Source of the DNA: Telmatactis stephensoni
Lineage: Eukaryota > Cnidaria > Anthozoa > Actiniaria > Isophelliidae
Assembly (NCBI GenBank): GCA_029948255.1
Contig: JALIZF010001330.1
Coordinates: forward strand, 179,635-243,634
Direction of reading: 5' to 3'
DNA length: 64,000 nt
The position numbers were made by a program, and so were the translations under genes. This document shows, piece after piece, positions 51,262-62,079 of the stretch. The notes under the pieces are model-generated. The model saw only the letters and a list, made by a program, of their open reading frames with translations, was not told the DNA's origin and made no database searches. Numbering within the stretch: position 1 is the stretch's first letter; every line of letters starts with the position of its first letter.

Positions 51262-54254
51262 CACGACAAAAAAGGTCGCGTTTTACCGCGGGATGATGCA
51301 GGGATAATGTAATCCTAACGTAACATAATCCCTTCATTAGCCCGCATTTTCCCTTTTGGATAACTCGAATAATCCTTGCATAATGCCGCGGGATAACAAT
51401 AGGTAAACGTACCGTTTTACCGAATTTTACCAATCGGTATAATCTGAGTATAACGTACGTTTTACCCGCATAATGTCACTATGGATAACGCGGCTCAAAT
51501 ACGTGTTTTACCTTGCATAATACCTGCATAATCCAGCAGGAAAACACGTGTTTTACTTTCTTGGACTGTGGGATAATTCTGGAATTATGCTTGTCAAACC
51601 TCGCATTTTCCCTACGTTTTACTTTGATTTTCCCTTAATTTTACCGCAATTATCCATTCATTTTCCCCCAATTTTTCATCCGTTTTATTTCCCGTTCGTT
51701 TTATTCATTTTCCCAGCTATTACCATTCTTCTAATTTTGTTTATTAGTGAACAAAATTACAAGAAAAGCTTATCAGTTTAGGTTTTAGTGGACAATGAAT
51801 TTGGGCAGATTCAGAAAGAATCATTCTGTTTAATCGACTTTTTGTCGATCTTTATTCACCAAAGTCTAACTCCTAAATTTTACATCTTTAAATGATAGTG
51901 AAACGTACATGATCGAGAAGTTACATGTAAAATATATTGCATCGATCGATGTCAGAAACATTTAAACTAGTGGTCAGTTACCCACTGACGCAACTAACTG
52001 ACGCACATAACTGAGTTATGTGGGACAATCGTTGAGTCTCTCTCTCGCTGTTGGCGCCACATGCTCTTTTCAGAATCATTCGTTTATGGGATCTTTGATT
52101 TAATTCTATGAAAAAAACAACCTAATTCTTCTGCTCGCCATGGCAGTGGCCTCACTAAGACCACATCGTTCTCGCCATCTGAGTCGTCAGAACTGATTGA
52201 AGCGCTTTAGCTTTGTCTGTTCCTCTAGCTCTCCAAAGCGTTTAGACTTTGAACTCTTCTTTTCAGTTTCTGCCAAAAAATAACAGAACAAGAAATAAGT
52301 AAAACATACACATTGCAAGTGATGGTAGAGTAGAGAATTTGTTAAAATAACCCCGATCTACATCCGTTACCTTTTACTGAAGTTTTGCCGACTACAACAG
52401 GGCGAAACAACAGGGCTTTTGCGAAACAACAGGGCTTTTATCAAGTGAAAAGTACTTAGTATAACTTACCCTATCCAGCCGTTGAAGTTTTCGCTGCTTC
52501 TTTTTATATTCTTCTTAATTCGTTTCCATGTTCGGCTCTTCGTTTCTTTTCTTGGCGGTTTTATAGGTTGATGTCATCGCTTCTACAAAGAAATGCCAAA
52601 TTAATCAGTCATCTGATCCAATGTGCAGTTTTTAGAAAATGTATTTTCTTTCCTACAAAGTCAATTTAGCTTGCTTGTTAGCTATTACCAAATGGACTAA
52701 CCTTTGATTCTTCCGTCTGTATTCATGGGGTTATTCCTTATTACTTCTTCAATTTCTTCACTTCCCTCAGATCAGAATTCATGATGTTATTGCTGATTTT
52801 CAGGATCTTGAACGTTTGATATCAAGCGTTCCTCGATCCATCTCAGACAAGCGCTTGAAATTTTATCGTCTCCTAGCATGGTCAAATTGCCCCAAACGAC
52901 AGTGACATTTTCGTGGTTTCGATGTAAGAAGATCAAAAGACACTGATAATCTGCTGGCTTGTAAGATTCGAAATGAGCGCGCGCTTACCTCCTCGCGTGA
53001 TCTGAACTATTCATGTTTTGTAACAACCTATGCTATTGGTCTACAGCAAAATGACGCAACGGTCATTTTCTTACAGCATTTCTTATTTGCTGGTTATTAC
53101 TCAGTTCCAGGCTAATGAAGATAAACAGCAAATTAATTAACATTGCGGCTTTTATTACGATTGCTGAAAAGAATGTAACACCGTATTGTGACTACTGTAA
53201 TTAGATAATTTCGACTTTTTTCACTCTAAATTATACCTATATGAACGACGAATCATACACAGGAAGTTTTCTATCGAGAATGCTTGAAAAAGAGTACGGA
53301 CTGAATTTTATTTTGCTGCAGAATACTTCATAACCCCGCATCAAGAACAATAGAATCCATTGTTGTTTTGCCGCCTTTTCAAAGATCCAAAGATTGCCAA
53401 AGAGCGCGCCATGAGGTGGTTGAGAGCGGCATTTGATAGTTATTTGATCGCTGCACCTCAGCCATAGTTTATGTCCCCTCCATTACTTATGACCTCAGCA
53501 TATCTATTTTTTAATTAGAAAGTTTATTAGCCTGCTTGGCAGAGCTTTCCTAATTTTCCCCCTCTAAAATATGTTGGTAATCTAAGTTACAAATAGTGTT
53601 CACAATGAATATAGGGGATTAATAACTATAAACAGAATCAAATCTCAAATTTCGATTTAGTCTTTGTCGACATCTTGTCCCGATCTAGGAGACATTATAA
53701 ATTGTTGCTTTCCCGAAACAAGGAAAAATATTACTGTAACACGTGTTTTCGAAGTCAAAACTAGCAATCAGCGTCCCTGACGATAACAGTACTTTTTGTT
53801 AGCGATTCGATAGCACAGGAAGACCACAACTAGTAATCTGAATCAAATTATCCTGTCTCGAAATAATGTAGAGATAACGTTGGTAAAACGTAATAAAAGG
53901 GGGTTATTAATCAGGGTTACTAGCCTTAGATTTTACCACACTAGATAACAGCGGCATTATCCATGTTATCCCGAGCGGAAAATGTAAGGATTATGCGGTA
54001 AAATATGCATTCGCCTACTCGGGATAACGTAGGGAAAATGCGAGTGATAATGTAGGTTTTGAACTCATTTTACTGTACGGTAAAACAAGTGGAAAACTCG
54101 TGTTTTGATGTTCTGGAAAACTAAGGTAAAACGTAGGGATTACCTAGAATTATCCCGCCTCCGTAAAACGCGGGGAAAATACGGTATTATTCGAAGTTAT
54201 CCCTACATTTTACTTTTCGCATAATTCGTGGATAACGCGACCTTTTTTGCCGTG
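51262..54254. mobile_element. Non-autonomous CACTA-like element, 2,993 bp, GTG target duplication
   Basis: GTG at 51,259-51,261 and 54,255-54,257 is the 3-bp duplication. Termini are CACGACAAAAAAGGTCGCGT (left) and, complemented, CACGGCAAAAAAGGTCGCGT (right). Both ends hold many words such as GGATAAT, GTAAAACG and GGGAAAATG over about 450 and 400 bp. CAC ends, 3-bp duplication and subterminal words fit CACTA. It interrupts the giant element gene between codon bases, and removing it with one duplication keeps the frame. Confidence 0.88.
52084..52191 (-). pseudogene. Remnant of a CACTA partner gene (VLVRPLPWR motif)
   Basis: On the minus strand 52,191-52,084 reads SDDSDGENDVVLVRPLPWRA then EELGCFFHRIKSKIP and a stop. 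An acidic serine run followed by V-PLPWR and FF-I matches the layout of the intact partner protein at 9.4-10.8 kb (SESDTEE...VKKLQWRSEQANEIF). A possible upstream exon ends at a GGTAAG donor near 52,470. The transposase itself is absent. Confidence 0.6.
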
Positions 54255-54257
54255 GTG

Positions 54258-56212
54258 GCTGTTTTGTAGTGCACAAGACACAGCGTAGATTTTCTGGGGT
54301 TGCAATCGACCAAGCGCATGAACAGAACAACAAACTGGTAAAGGGGGATGGTGGTGCTGTGGGTTTAACTGAAAGCTCAAGCCAGCTACTACGATGGATG
54401 GTTTCAGGACCAGAAATTTCTAGAGCCATATCTGAATTTGAGTCTGCACATGTGATAAATCAAGTAAGAGAACCAGATTCTAAACACCATGAGGAGGCCA
54501 GAACAACACAGAAAAGTTTCCAAAAGCAGGTTAAGGACTTTATTGAAGTAATAGAGTCCATGGGGAATCCATTTTCAGAATCCAGTTCTGATATGCTTGT
54601 GCTTGACACAAAGGAAATTGTCAGTGACAAAGTGGTTAAGGCAGTTATGGAAGTAGAAAAAGTTGGAGAAGACCAGCTGAATACATTTGTAGAAGAACGC
54701 ATGGTAAAGCGCACCAAAGCAGTGACAGATACAATCACACGAAATAACCTTGCGTTATTCAGCAACCCACAAAAGTCATCTGCAAAGGGAAAGCAAGATG
54801 TCCTATCTCTAAAACAGAACTGCTCCCTATTTTTGCAACTGTACATTTCTTGCCAGGTCCGCCAAGGTAACCTTGATGAGTTTTTCTCCCATGAAAACCA
54901 GACATACCCTCTGTCCCTCTCAAAGTTTGGTGAATTGAGATTTGGAGTAAAATCAGACTTACTGACCTGCTTAGAAAAACTGTGCCCGTGCAGATCAACC
55001 ACTCCTGTAGTTGAAGCAGTACTTCTTGATGGTGCCGCGCTTGTTAATATGTTGAAACCCAATGGAGCCTGCAAGACCTTTTCAGATTATGCAAACATAG
55101 TTTACCAACCATATATCAGAAGCCAGTTGCAAAAAGTGAGTCAGCTTGACATTGTCTGGGACAGATACATTCTGGACAGTCTGAAGGCCCAAACACGTAC
55201 CAAGCGAGGAAAAGGTATTCGCCGACGAGTTGAGCCTAATGTGAGGCTCCCAAACAACTGGGGAGAATTCCTAAGAGAAGAGGCCAGTAAGTCTGAGCTC
55301 TTCTTGTGGCTAGCAGAACAAACTTTACTTATCCAAAGTGAGGGAAAAGTGCTTGTCACTACAAGAGATAAACTGGCTCTGTCAAATTCCACAAATGTAG
55401 AAAAGATGTCACATGAAGAAGCTGACAGCAGATTGCTCCTTCATGCATTGGATTGCGTCAATCAAGGCCTCAACAAGGTGATGGTGAGAACTGTTGATAC
55501 AGACGTTGTTGTGCTATCAATATCCATGTTTAGCAAGTTGAATGCCTCCGAGCTATGGATTGCTTTTGGAGTGGGTAAAAACTTTCGCTACATCCCTGTG
55601 CATGAAGTTGCCAAATCCCTCGGCAATGTAAATGTTTTTCATGTTTTTCACGCGTTTACTGGCTGTGACCAGACGTCTGCGTTCTCTGGTCGCGGAAAAG
55701 CAACTGCTTGGGCAGCTTGGATGGCCTATGAAGATGTCACTACATCCTTTGCATTACTCAGTAAAACACCAACTGATGAAGATGTTGAGAATGCTTTACC
55801 AGCACTAGAGAGATTTGTTATAGTAATGTATGACAGAACAAGTGATTGTAAGGTCAATGAAGCAAGAAAGATTCTATTCTCACAGAAAGGAAGATCACTG
55901 GAAAATATCCCTCCAACAAGAGATGCCCTTCTACAACATGTCAAAAGGGTTGCCTACCAGGCCGGCCACTGTTGGGGACAGTGTTTGGATGCACTACCTG
56001 AGCTCCCATCTCCCAGTGACTGGGGATGGACCCGCTCTCAGTCTGGCTCATGGACGCCACTTTGGACAACATTACCAGAAGCTTCAAAGATTTGTCAGGA
56101 GCTTATAAAATGTGGATGCAAATCTGACAAAGGATGTAAGGGACGCTGCAAGTGCGCAAACTTGCCCTGCACTGCACTTTGCCACTGTGGTGGTGATTGT
56201 GATCGTGAATAA
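54258..56212 (+). CDS. Giant element protein, C-terminal part: FEN/PIN-like nuclease motifs and CXC-like cluster
   Basis: In phase with the N-terminal part across the insertion. It begins CFVVHKTQRRFSGVAIDQAH then EQNNKLVKGDGGAVGLTES. The nuclease-like region follows with AVLLDGAALV (55,019), SHEEADSRLLLHALD (55,408), VDTDVVVLSI (55,493) and HAFTGCDQTSAFSGRGK (55,652). The order DG, EEAD, DTD and GCD mirrors the metal-binding acids of FEN1/XPG (FDG, EAEA, D-D, GCDY). Between the first two lies DIVWDRYILDSLKAQTR-RG-RRRV. It ends with CGCKSDKGCKGRCKCANLPC and HCGGDC, like a CXC (tesmin) cluster. The fold assignment is my inference; the protein could be the transposase. Confidence 0.7.
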
Positions 56213-56271
56213 CAGTACTGATCATGATAAACAAGTATATATACAAACAGCAACAGGTAGTTTCTTTAGAA

Positions 56272-56924
56272 TCTAATATTTTTTTCAGAGAAAACTACCC
56301 ACCCCTCCCCAAAGGGTAAAAAATTAAAGTATCCCCTGGTCAATTTTTCGGGTGGGCCCAGTCTCCAAAATGAATAGCTTAGTGATTACTATGTCTCTGC
56401 CATGTTTGGCACCTTTTACTCAAAGGACACAATTTTTTAAATTTTTTTACAGAGAAAACTACCCACCCCTCCCCAAAGGGTCAAAAAGTGACCCCCCTGG
56501 TCGATTTTCGGGTGGGCCCGGCCTTGAAAATGATAAGCTTAGTGAGTACTATATCTGTGCTAAGTTTGGCACCTTTAACTCAAAGTGCACAATTGTTTTA
56601 ATTTTTTACAAAGAAAACTACCCACCCCTCCCCCTAAGGGTAAAAAAGTGACCCCCCTGGTCGATTTTCGGGTGGGCCCGGTCTTCAAAATGATTAGCTC
56701 AGTGAATACTATATTTGTGCCAAGTTTGGTGCTTTTAACCCAAAGTGCACAATTCGACCATTTTTCTGCACCATATTGTCCCACTATTGACCTCATGCTG
56801 CTACTTGATCTGAAATATGATTTCTTAAAATAATGCTTAAAATATTTCTTCGTGTTTATGGGCGGAGTCACAGACGTTTGTGGGCGTGGCAGTCATATGG
56901 GTTTTTTTTTTTTCAATCAAAACC
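56272..56924 (-). repeat. Right terminal inverted repeat with three 163-bp units
   Basis: Units beginning near 56,287, 56,450 and 56,613 carry AACTACCCACCCCTCCCC, then GGTCGATTTTCGGGTGGGCC and TTTGGCACCTTTAACTCAAA, the complements of the left units. The outer part (56,780-56,924) ends GGGCGTGGCAGTCATATGGG, a poly-T stretch and TCAATCAAAACC. Confidence 0.9.
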
Positions 56925-57655
56925 ATGGTTCGGTGGTTTCCAAATAATCTTACTTCTTCTATGGACAAAAGAACTTCACTCTAATACAGAGATGTTGGTT
57001 TTCAGGTGACAAAGGTTCTAAATATCTCTACTGTGCAAAAGTAATCTGAAACAAATTGTTTTTTTAAGAAACTGACAACCTTGAGATCTACAATAAGTAT
57101 ATAAGTCTTCAGAACAATATGAAAAAACACAAAAGCCAACACAACTGGCCCAAAAGAAATACCTAAGAAAGGGCACACAAGTATCAACACAACAATTATT
57201 CAACTGTTGATATTGAATATCAAATTCAAAGCCCAACAAAAGGATCAATATTTTTAAACTATACCAGATTTCTTTTGGGTCAAGTCATGTTAGCTTTAGC
57301 CTGTATGAAACTCTTTTCTAAAATGGAGTACCAATGATTGAAAACAGTAGCAGACAAAGCTACAGTACCAACTACTAATTATCAGTCAGTTATGTTTGAT
57401 ACCAAAGTTGCTATACATTCATATTAACTCAATAGAAAAGGATTTCTTTATAAAATATTTTTTTAGAGATATGATCTTGTCAGTTGTTAGAGATCGCAGA
57501 TCTTACCTTGGTCACAAACTGAAAGCAATTCCATTTTTTTTTTTCATTACTTCATACTTGGTGACAGTCATGTCCATTGCAATAACATCATGTGATCTAC
57601 GTCCTAATACCATGGAAACAGACAAATTGCTACCCTTTTTCTGTATGTTTTCAGC
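56925..57655. other. Spacer downstream of the giant element
   Basis: AT-rich; small frames on both strands have no support. It includes the 3' flank of the RecQ-like gene. Confidence 0.35.
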
Positions 57656-59366
57656 TTACACCTCTTCAACAATTAACAGGTGTAAAAATTTTGAAAGCAT
57701 TGTTACTGGTACAAATTTTTTGGAGAGACAACCAAATGTTGAGTAGGTATCCATATCTGCAACAGCTTTTTGACTGCTACCAGCCAGAAATAACTTTAGA
57801 GTGTTACAATTAATCTCCTTTCCTGTAAGTTCTACCATTGCTTGAACAACTGTGAGGCAGGCTGAAGTGCCATCAGTGATTTGGATGCAACCACGATGCT
57901 TGCAGTTATCACACCCACTGACACATACAAAACTATCAACGCTTTCTCCAAAATATGCCATGAGTAATTTATGCCGGCATTGTACAGGGTCCTCCAACAT
58001 TACAATTAAGTCATTGAAAAAGGAACATTGGGAAACAAAATGATCTTTCCCTTGAGAATGAAACAATTTGTAAATTAGGATTTTGTCTGAGTATGAATAG
58101 TACAGACGGCAGGTAGCAGGTGCTCCATTTCGTCCAGCCTGGCCACATTGCTGAAGATATTCTTCTATGCTTGTTGGTAATCTAGCATGTATTACAAATT
58201 TTACATCTGCCTTATCAATGCCCATTCCAAATGAAGAATTGGCAACCATCACTTTAACTTCACCTGATATCCACTTTGCCAAGCTTACAGCCTTTAGCTC
58301 TTCAGACAACTGGCCATGGTACTTGACAGCACTAATCTCTCTTTTTATCAACTCTGCATGAGCCTTGGACACATCATGAGGAAGAACACAGTATATTATA
58401 CCACTCTCATCTTGGTGATTCTTCACAAACTCTTCTATTTCGTCATACATTTTGCTGGAACGCTCTACAACTTCCAGAAATAAATTTTCTCTGAATATAG
58501 AGGTGCAGTGTGTTTTAAAGTTACCAAAGATAACTTTAAGATCATTCTCCATTTTGATGGGAATGGTTGCACTTAGTAGGAGTTTTGGTACCTTGGTCTT
58601 TGCTAGGCTTTTGCAAACATTTTTGTAAATTGGCCTGAAAGTGTTCCCCCATGTAGAAATAGTGTGTGCCTCGTCGAACACGATCCTTTCGAGATTATCT
58701 TCACCAGACAGCGCATCGATTTTATTTCGCAACGGGCTTCCATACTCTAGCATTTCTGGGGTAGAAAAAAGGACACGATAGTTGCGAGCATTTTGTAATT
58801 GTTTCGACGATTACTCCTTGCGGAACATCACCGGTGAATTTACAACATGGAATATTCAAATTAACACAGCGAAGAATCAGGTCGTCGATTAAAGATTTCA
58901 GTGGCGAAATCACCAAACTTGGCTTTGATGCAAGGACTGCTAGCAGCAAATACATCAAAGTTTTTCCTCCACCAGTTCCCACAACTGTCAAAACATCAAA
59001 ACCAGCCATGGTCGAAAGAATGGTTTCCTTCTGAAGTGGACGGAAAGATGAAAATCCGAAATACTGTCTCAGTGTATTTTCGATCAATCCGCCATGTGTT
59101 GGGTCGATATTTGGAGTGAACGATTCCTGAGACGTGCTGCTATCACTTGAGTCGGAGGGGATATAAATATCGTGGTTCTCAGAAACGTCTAGCCTATCAA
59201 GTTCAACAGAGCCCAATTTAACTGCCGCTTCAAACGGCGAACTTGCTACAACGGTAGTTTCGATATAACTACACTTCACGCTGTAAATTTTTGAATTTTC
59301 TTCATCCAGTGCGGGTAAAGAAGCCAGTTTTTCTAAGAGGACAACGATTTCACTTTCGGTCGCCAT
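57656..59366 (-). pseudogene. RecQ-type DNA helicase, one frameshift
   Basis: ATG 59,366 (MATESEIVVLLEKLASLPAL) is preferred for its AAAATGGCG context over an ATG 33 bases upstream. After an N-terminal region of about 120 residues come FGFSSFRPLQKETIL (motif 0), VVGTGGGKTLMYLL (Walker A), LVISPLKSLIDDLI (Ia), VFDEAHTISTWG (Walker B, DEAH), LLLSATIP (III), YHGQLSEE (IV region) and VMVANSSFGMGIDKADVKFV, IHARLPTSIEEYLQQCGQAG RNG (V and VI). A cysteine cluster (CVSGCDNCKHRGC) follows. A one-base shift near 58,800 breaks the frame before the DEAH box. Intronless and beside elements, it may be element-borne. Confidence 0.75.
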
Positions 59367-59639
59367 TTTGTTCAAGTTGTGATTTTTACCTCTCCCCACA
59401 CATTTATTTTTTGGTTATCAATTTTTCACTTGCCTCCTCCCCAAAGGCAGTTTTGACATGCGCACGACAACATGCGCAGATCGGCTTGACTATGTCGATA
59501 TATGGCAGGCAACTCTCGCCACTTTTACCCACCCCCATTTCATGCCAGTCCTCTCAGTGATCCCACAGGAAACCCAAAAGCAGCAATAAAACTCAAAAGA
59601 GTTGCCTGCGGAGGAGGCTAGATCAGAAGCACAGTTGTG
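59367..59639. other. RecQ upstream region
   Basis: Pyrimidine-rich on the plus strand with CACCTCCCC-type runs; TGCGCACGACAACATGCGCA is a partial palindrome near 59,458-59,477. No gene is supported. Confidence 0.3.
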
Positions 59640-60310
59640 GAAAACCTTGCCAAGTTCTTGCCAAGATCTTTCCTGGATCTTGCCAAGATCTTGGTAAATC
59701 TTTGTAAGATCTTAGCTCAGTCCTGGGAAAATCTTGCCTAGTTCTTGGCAAGATTTTACCTGGATCTAGGTAAGATCTTTGAAGACAATCTTGGTAAGAT
59801 CTTGGCATAGTCCTGGAAAAATCTTGCCAAGGTCTTGCCAAGATCTTGGTAAATAATCTTGGTAAGATCTTAGCGCAGTCTGGAAAAATCTTACCGAGTT
59901 CTTGCCAAGATCTTACCTTGGTCTTGCCAAGATCTTGATAGATAATCTTAGCACAAAGGGTGAATAGCGCTATCCAGCGGATAAATCCTTATCCAGCGGA
60001 TAAAATCTATACAAAATCTATACAGTGGATAACTCTTATCCGGTGGATAACTTTATCCAACCTTCGTACAACCGGGCCCAGAGCAATATTTTGAAGTGAT
60101 ATTGTGCCCATTGCTTGGTATGACCTTAGACTGGTCTTGCTAAAATCTTGGTAAATAATCTTGGTAAGATCTTAGTAAGATTTAGGTAATTTCTAAGCAC
60201 AATTTTAGCAATATTTTGAAGTTATTGGCTACACCTTGGTATGATCTTAGCCTGGTCTTGCTAAGATCTTGATAGAAGTCTTGGTTAGTTCTTGGCACAG
60301 TACAAGTTCT
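59640..60310. repeat. Degenerate AAGATCTT-rich repeat field
   Basis: At least eleven AAGATCTT palindromes within words such as CTTGCCAAGATCTTGGTAAA and TTGGTAAGATCTTAGC, with irregular 20-60 bp spacing. The words occur in both senses because the core is palindromic. It looks like a non-autonomous element built of short repeats. Confidence 0.8.
59966..60062. repeat. Cluster of TTATCC-GTGGATAA hairpin words
   Basis: Four related words (CTATCCAGCGGATAAAT, TTATCCAGCGGATAAAA, ACAGTGGATAACTCTTATCC, GGTGGATAACTTTATCC) each form a short hairpin. It sits inside the AAGATCTT field and is probably a separate short insertion. Confidence 0.7.
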
Positions 60311-60775
60311 TAATTAGATCTTGACTATTGTAGAAGATTAATTTCACTATTAATACTACTACTGCTACAATTGCAATAACTTTATTTTAAAATGTACATT
60401 TATTTAATAATCTATGATTGCTTATAAAGCTCTTTCACAATAATCCCAGCAATAATACAGCCCAAAGTACATGTAGCTCTGGGTCTAAAATTTTGGATCA
60501 AACAAAAATGGTCACTTTCAATTAATTGATTTGAAGGAATTTCTTGCAATAATCCATCAAAACACAGCAGATTAGAATTTATCACATGCTTTTCGAAATA
60601 TTGTCTCCTTCTGGCTACCTCTTTTATGATTTTGTTGCTTAAATGTTCATTTATAAATATTCAATTATGTACATGTACAGCTGCCTCAGGATCAATCTAT
60701 TTGACACATAATTTCTGCTATTGAAATTTCTGTCAATATTATTAAACAAGCACTTTCTTCTATATACTCATCAAC
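60311..60775. other. AT-rich spacer
   Basis: No frame or repeat of note; likely 3' flank of the minus-strand gene that follows. Confidence 0.4.
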
Positions 60776-61744
60776 TTATGTGCAGACTAAATCTGTAACT
60801 GGAGTCAGATATGCAAATATGTGCGGTTCATCAGTTTTTACTTCAATACATTTGGCAACAATTTCCTCACATGATATAGCCTGAAGGTCAGGACCAGCAG
60901 GGCCAAAAATGGGTATGTGGTGGCTGCCTAACAAATCATTATTTGCCAAAGCCTTTATTGTCAAACCATGTGGTGATTCAATGTTGATATTGCAGATTGA
61001 TGTTGCAACTTGGAGGAATTTCTTTACTATTGCAATTGTCTGTGGTCTCAGGAAAACAAAGTCTTGTATGACACCATAGAAATATTCTGTAATCCCTTGC
61101 ACATTATCGTGGCTATAAAACTGTATGATGTTGCTGCATGACTTTTTTGCTCTTTTATAACGAACACTGTGTACAATAAAATTATTTTTTGCCATTCTTT
61201 CTGCAAAGTGAAATTCTTCATTTTGATTTGGTAACATTGGAAGGACACATGTGGTAAGGTAAGTATTTATACAATGAAACTCCTCATTAGTCAATCTTCT
61301 CACAGCCATTGGTCCTGAAAATGCCACTGTTTCAGAAAGGTGTGTCCACTGACTCCTATATAATGGAAATACATGCAAACATGATATTATCAAATTATAA
61401 TAATTAAATTACCAAATAAATTGTATTAATTTGTGGAGTTGTTTCAAAATGATATTAATTACTTTATTACAGCTGACGTGCCAGTAATCATGTCTATAAA
61501 ACAGACTTAGAGAACTTTTTTGTAGCTGTCAGTCATAAAATCAGATATACTTATAAATATCAGATGTACTAATAAATAATTTATGGTGTACTAACATATT
61601 GCAAATTGCAAATTGTATATTGACTTACAGAGGTTTTGATAAAGATAATCTTGTTGATAACTGGTTGACATCAACTCCAGAGTTGGAATTCTGCAGTTCC
61701 TGTCTGAAGCATCTCATTTGTTTATCAACCACATAATTCACCAT
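60776..61744 (-). CDS. Unknown spliced gene (at least two exons)
   Basis: Minus strand. An internal exon, 61,744-61,629, is bounded by TTTCTTAG and a GTAAGTC donor and reads MVNYVVDKQMRCFRQELQNS, then VDVNQLSTRLSLSKPL. The next exon begins near 61,354 after ATTATATAG in matching phase (LSQWTHLSETVAFSGPMAVR) and runs to 60,776, with NEEFHCINTYLTTCVLPMLP, ERMAKNNFIVHSVRYKRAKK, YFYGVIQDFVFLRPQTIAIV and HIFAYLTPVTDLVCT. There are no stops. I do not recognise the family. It may be the C-terminal part of a transposon companion protein or a host gene; upstream exons are not found before the Gypsy fragment. Confidence 0.45.
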
Positions 61745-62079
61745 CTAAGAAATTGTTGAGAAAATCACTAATTAGTTAATCATCAGGTATTAATTAGAAT
61801 GACTTTAATTTTAACACCCTGATGAAGCCGTCAGGAACAGTTAAAGTCATGCAAGTCCCCTTCTTAGTACAATTTATATATATGTTTTCTGTCTCTTGTT
61901 AACCACCAATATATATAGATACATTATTAGCCAAAAAGATCTTAAAAACCATGCAATCTATTGAGCAATTTTTTTAATACAGCAGGACTCGTTGATCCTT
62001 CACAGTGTTTCAAAGTTAACAGACAGGCATGCATAATTATAGTTTATTCTATGCCAACATAAACTAAATACCTGGTCTA
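61745..62079. other. Spacer, AT-rich
   Basis: No supported gene. CCTGATGAAGCCGTCAGG near 61,818-61,835 is a small inverted repeat. Confidence 0.35.

Larger units (their letters stand above)
45101..56924. mobile_element. Giant DNA-transposon-like element with arrayed long inverted termini (11.8 kb)
   Basis: Outer ends are GGTTTAGTTGGAAAAATAAA at the left and a similar word complemented at the right (56,924). Both continue with ATATGACTGCC-CGCCCACAAACG-type sequence and then three inverted units of about 163 bp. Between them is one large gene (48,691-56,212), with a non-autonomous CACTA-like insertion (51,262-54,254). Without that insertion the element is about 8.8 kb. No target duplication is clear. 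Termini that include tandem units are known from several DNA transposon groups, but I do not recognise this superfamily. Confidence 0.75.

Noticed and set aside
51548..51781. 77-codon hydrophobic frame
   Set aside because: It lies in the subterminal repeat zone of the CACTA-like insertion (TTTTCCC-type words) and is low-complexity.
54460..55074. Minus-strand 204-codon frame
   Set aside because: Antisense shadow of the giant element gene.
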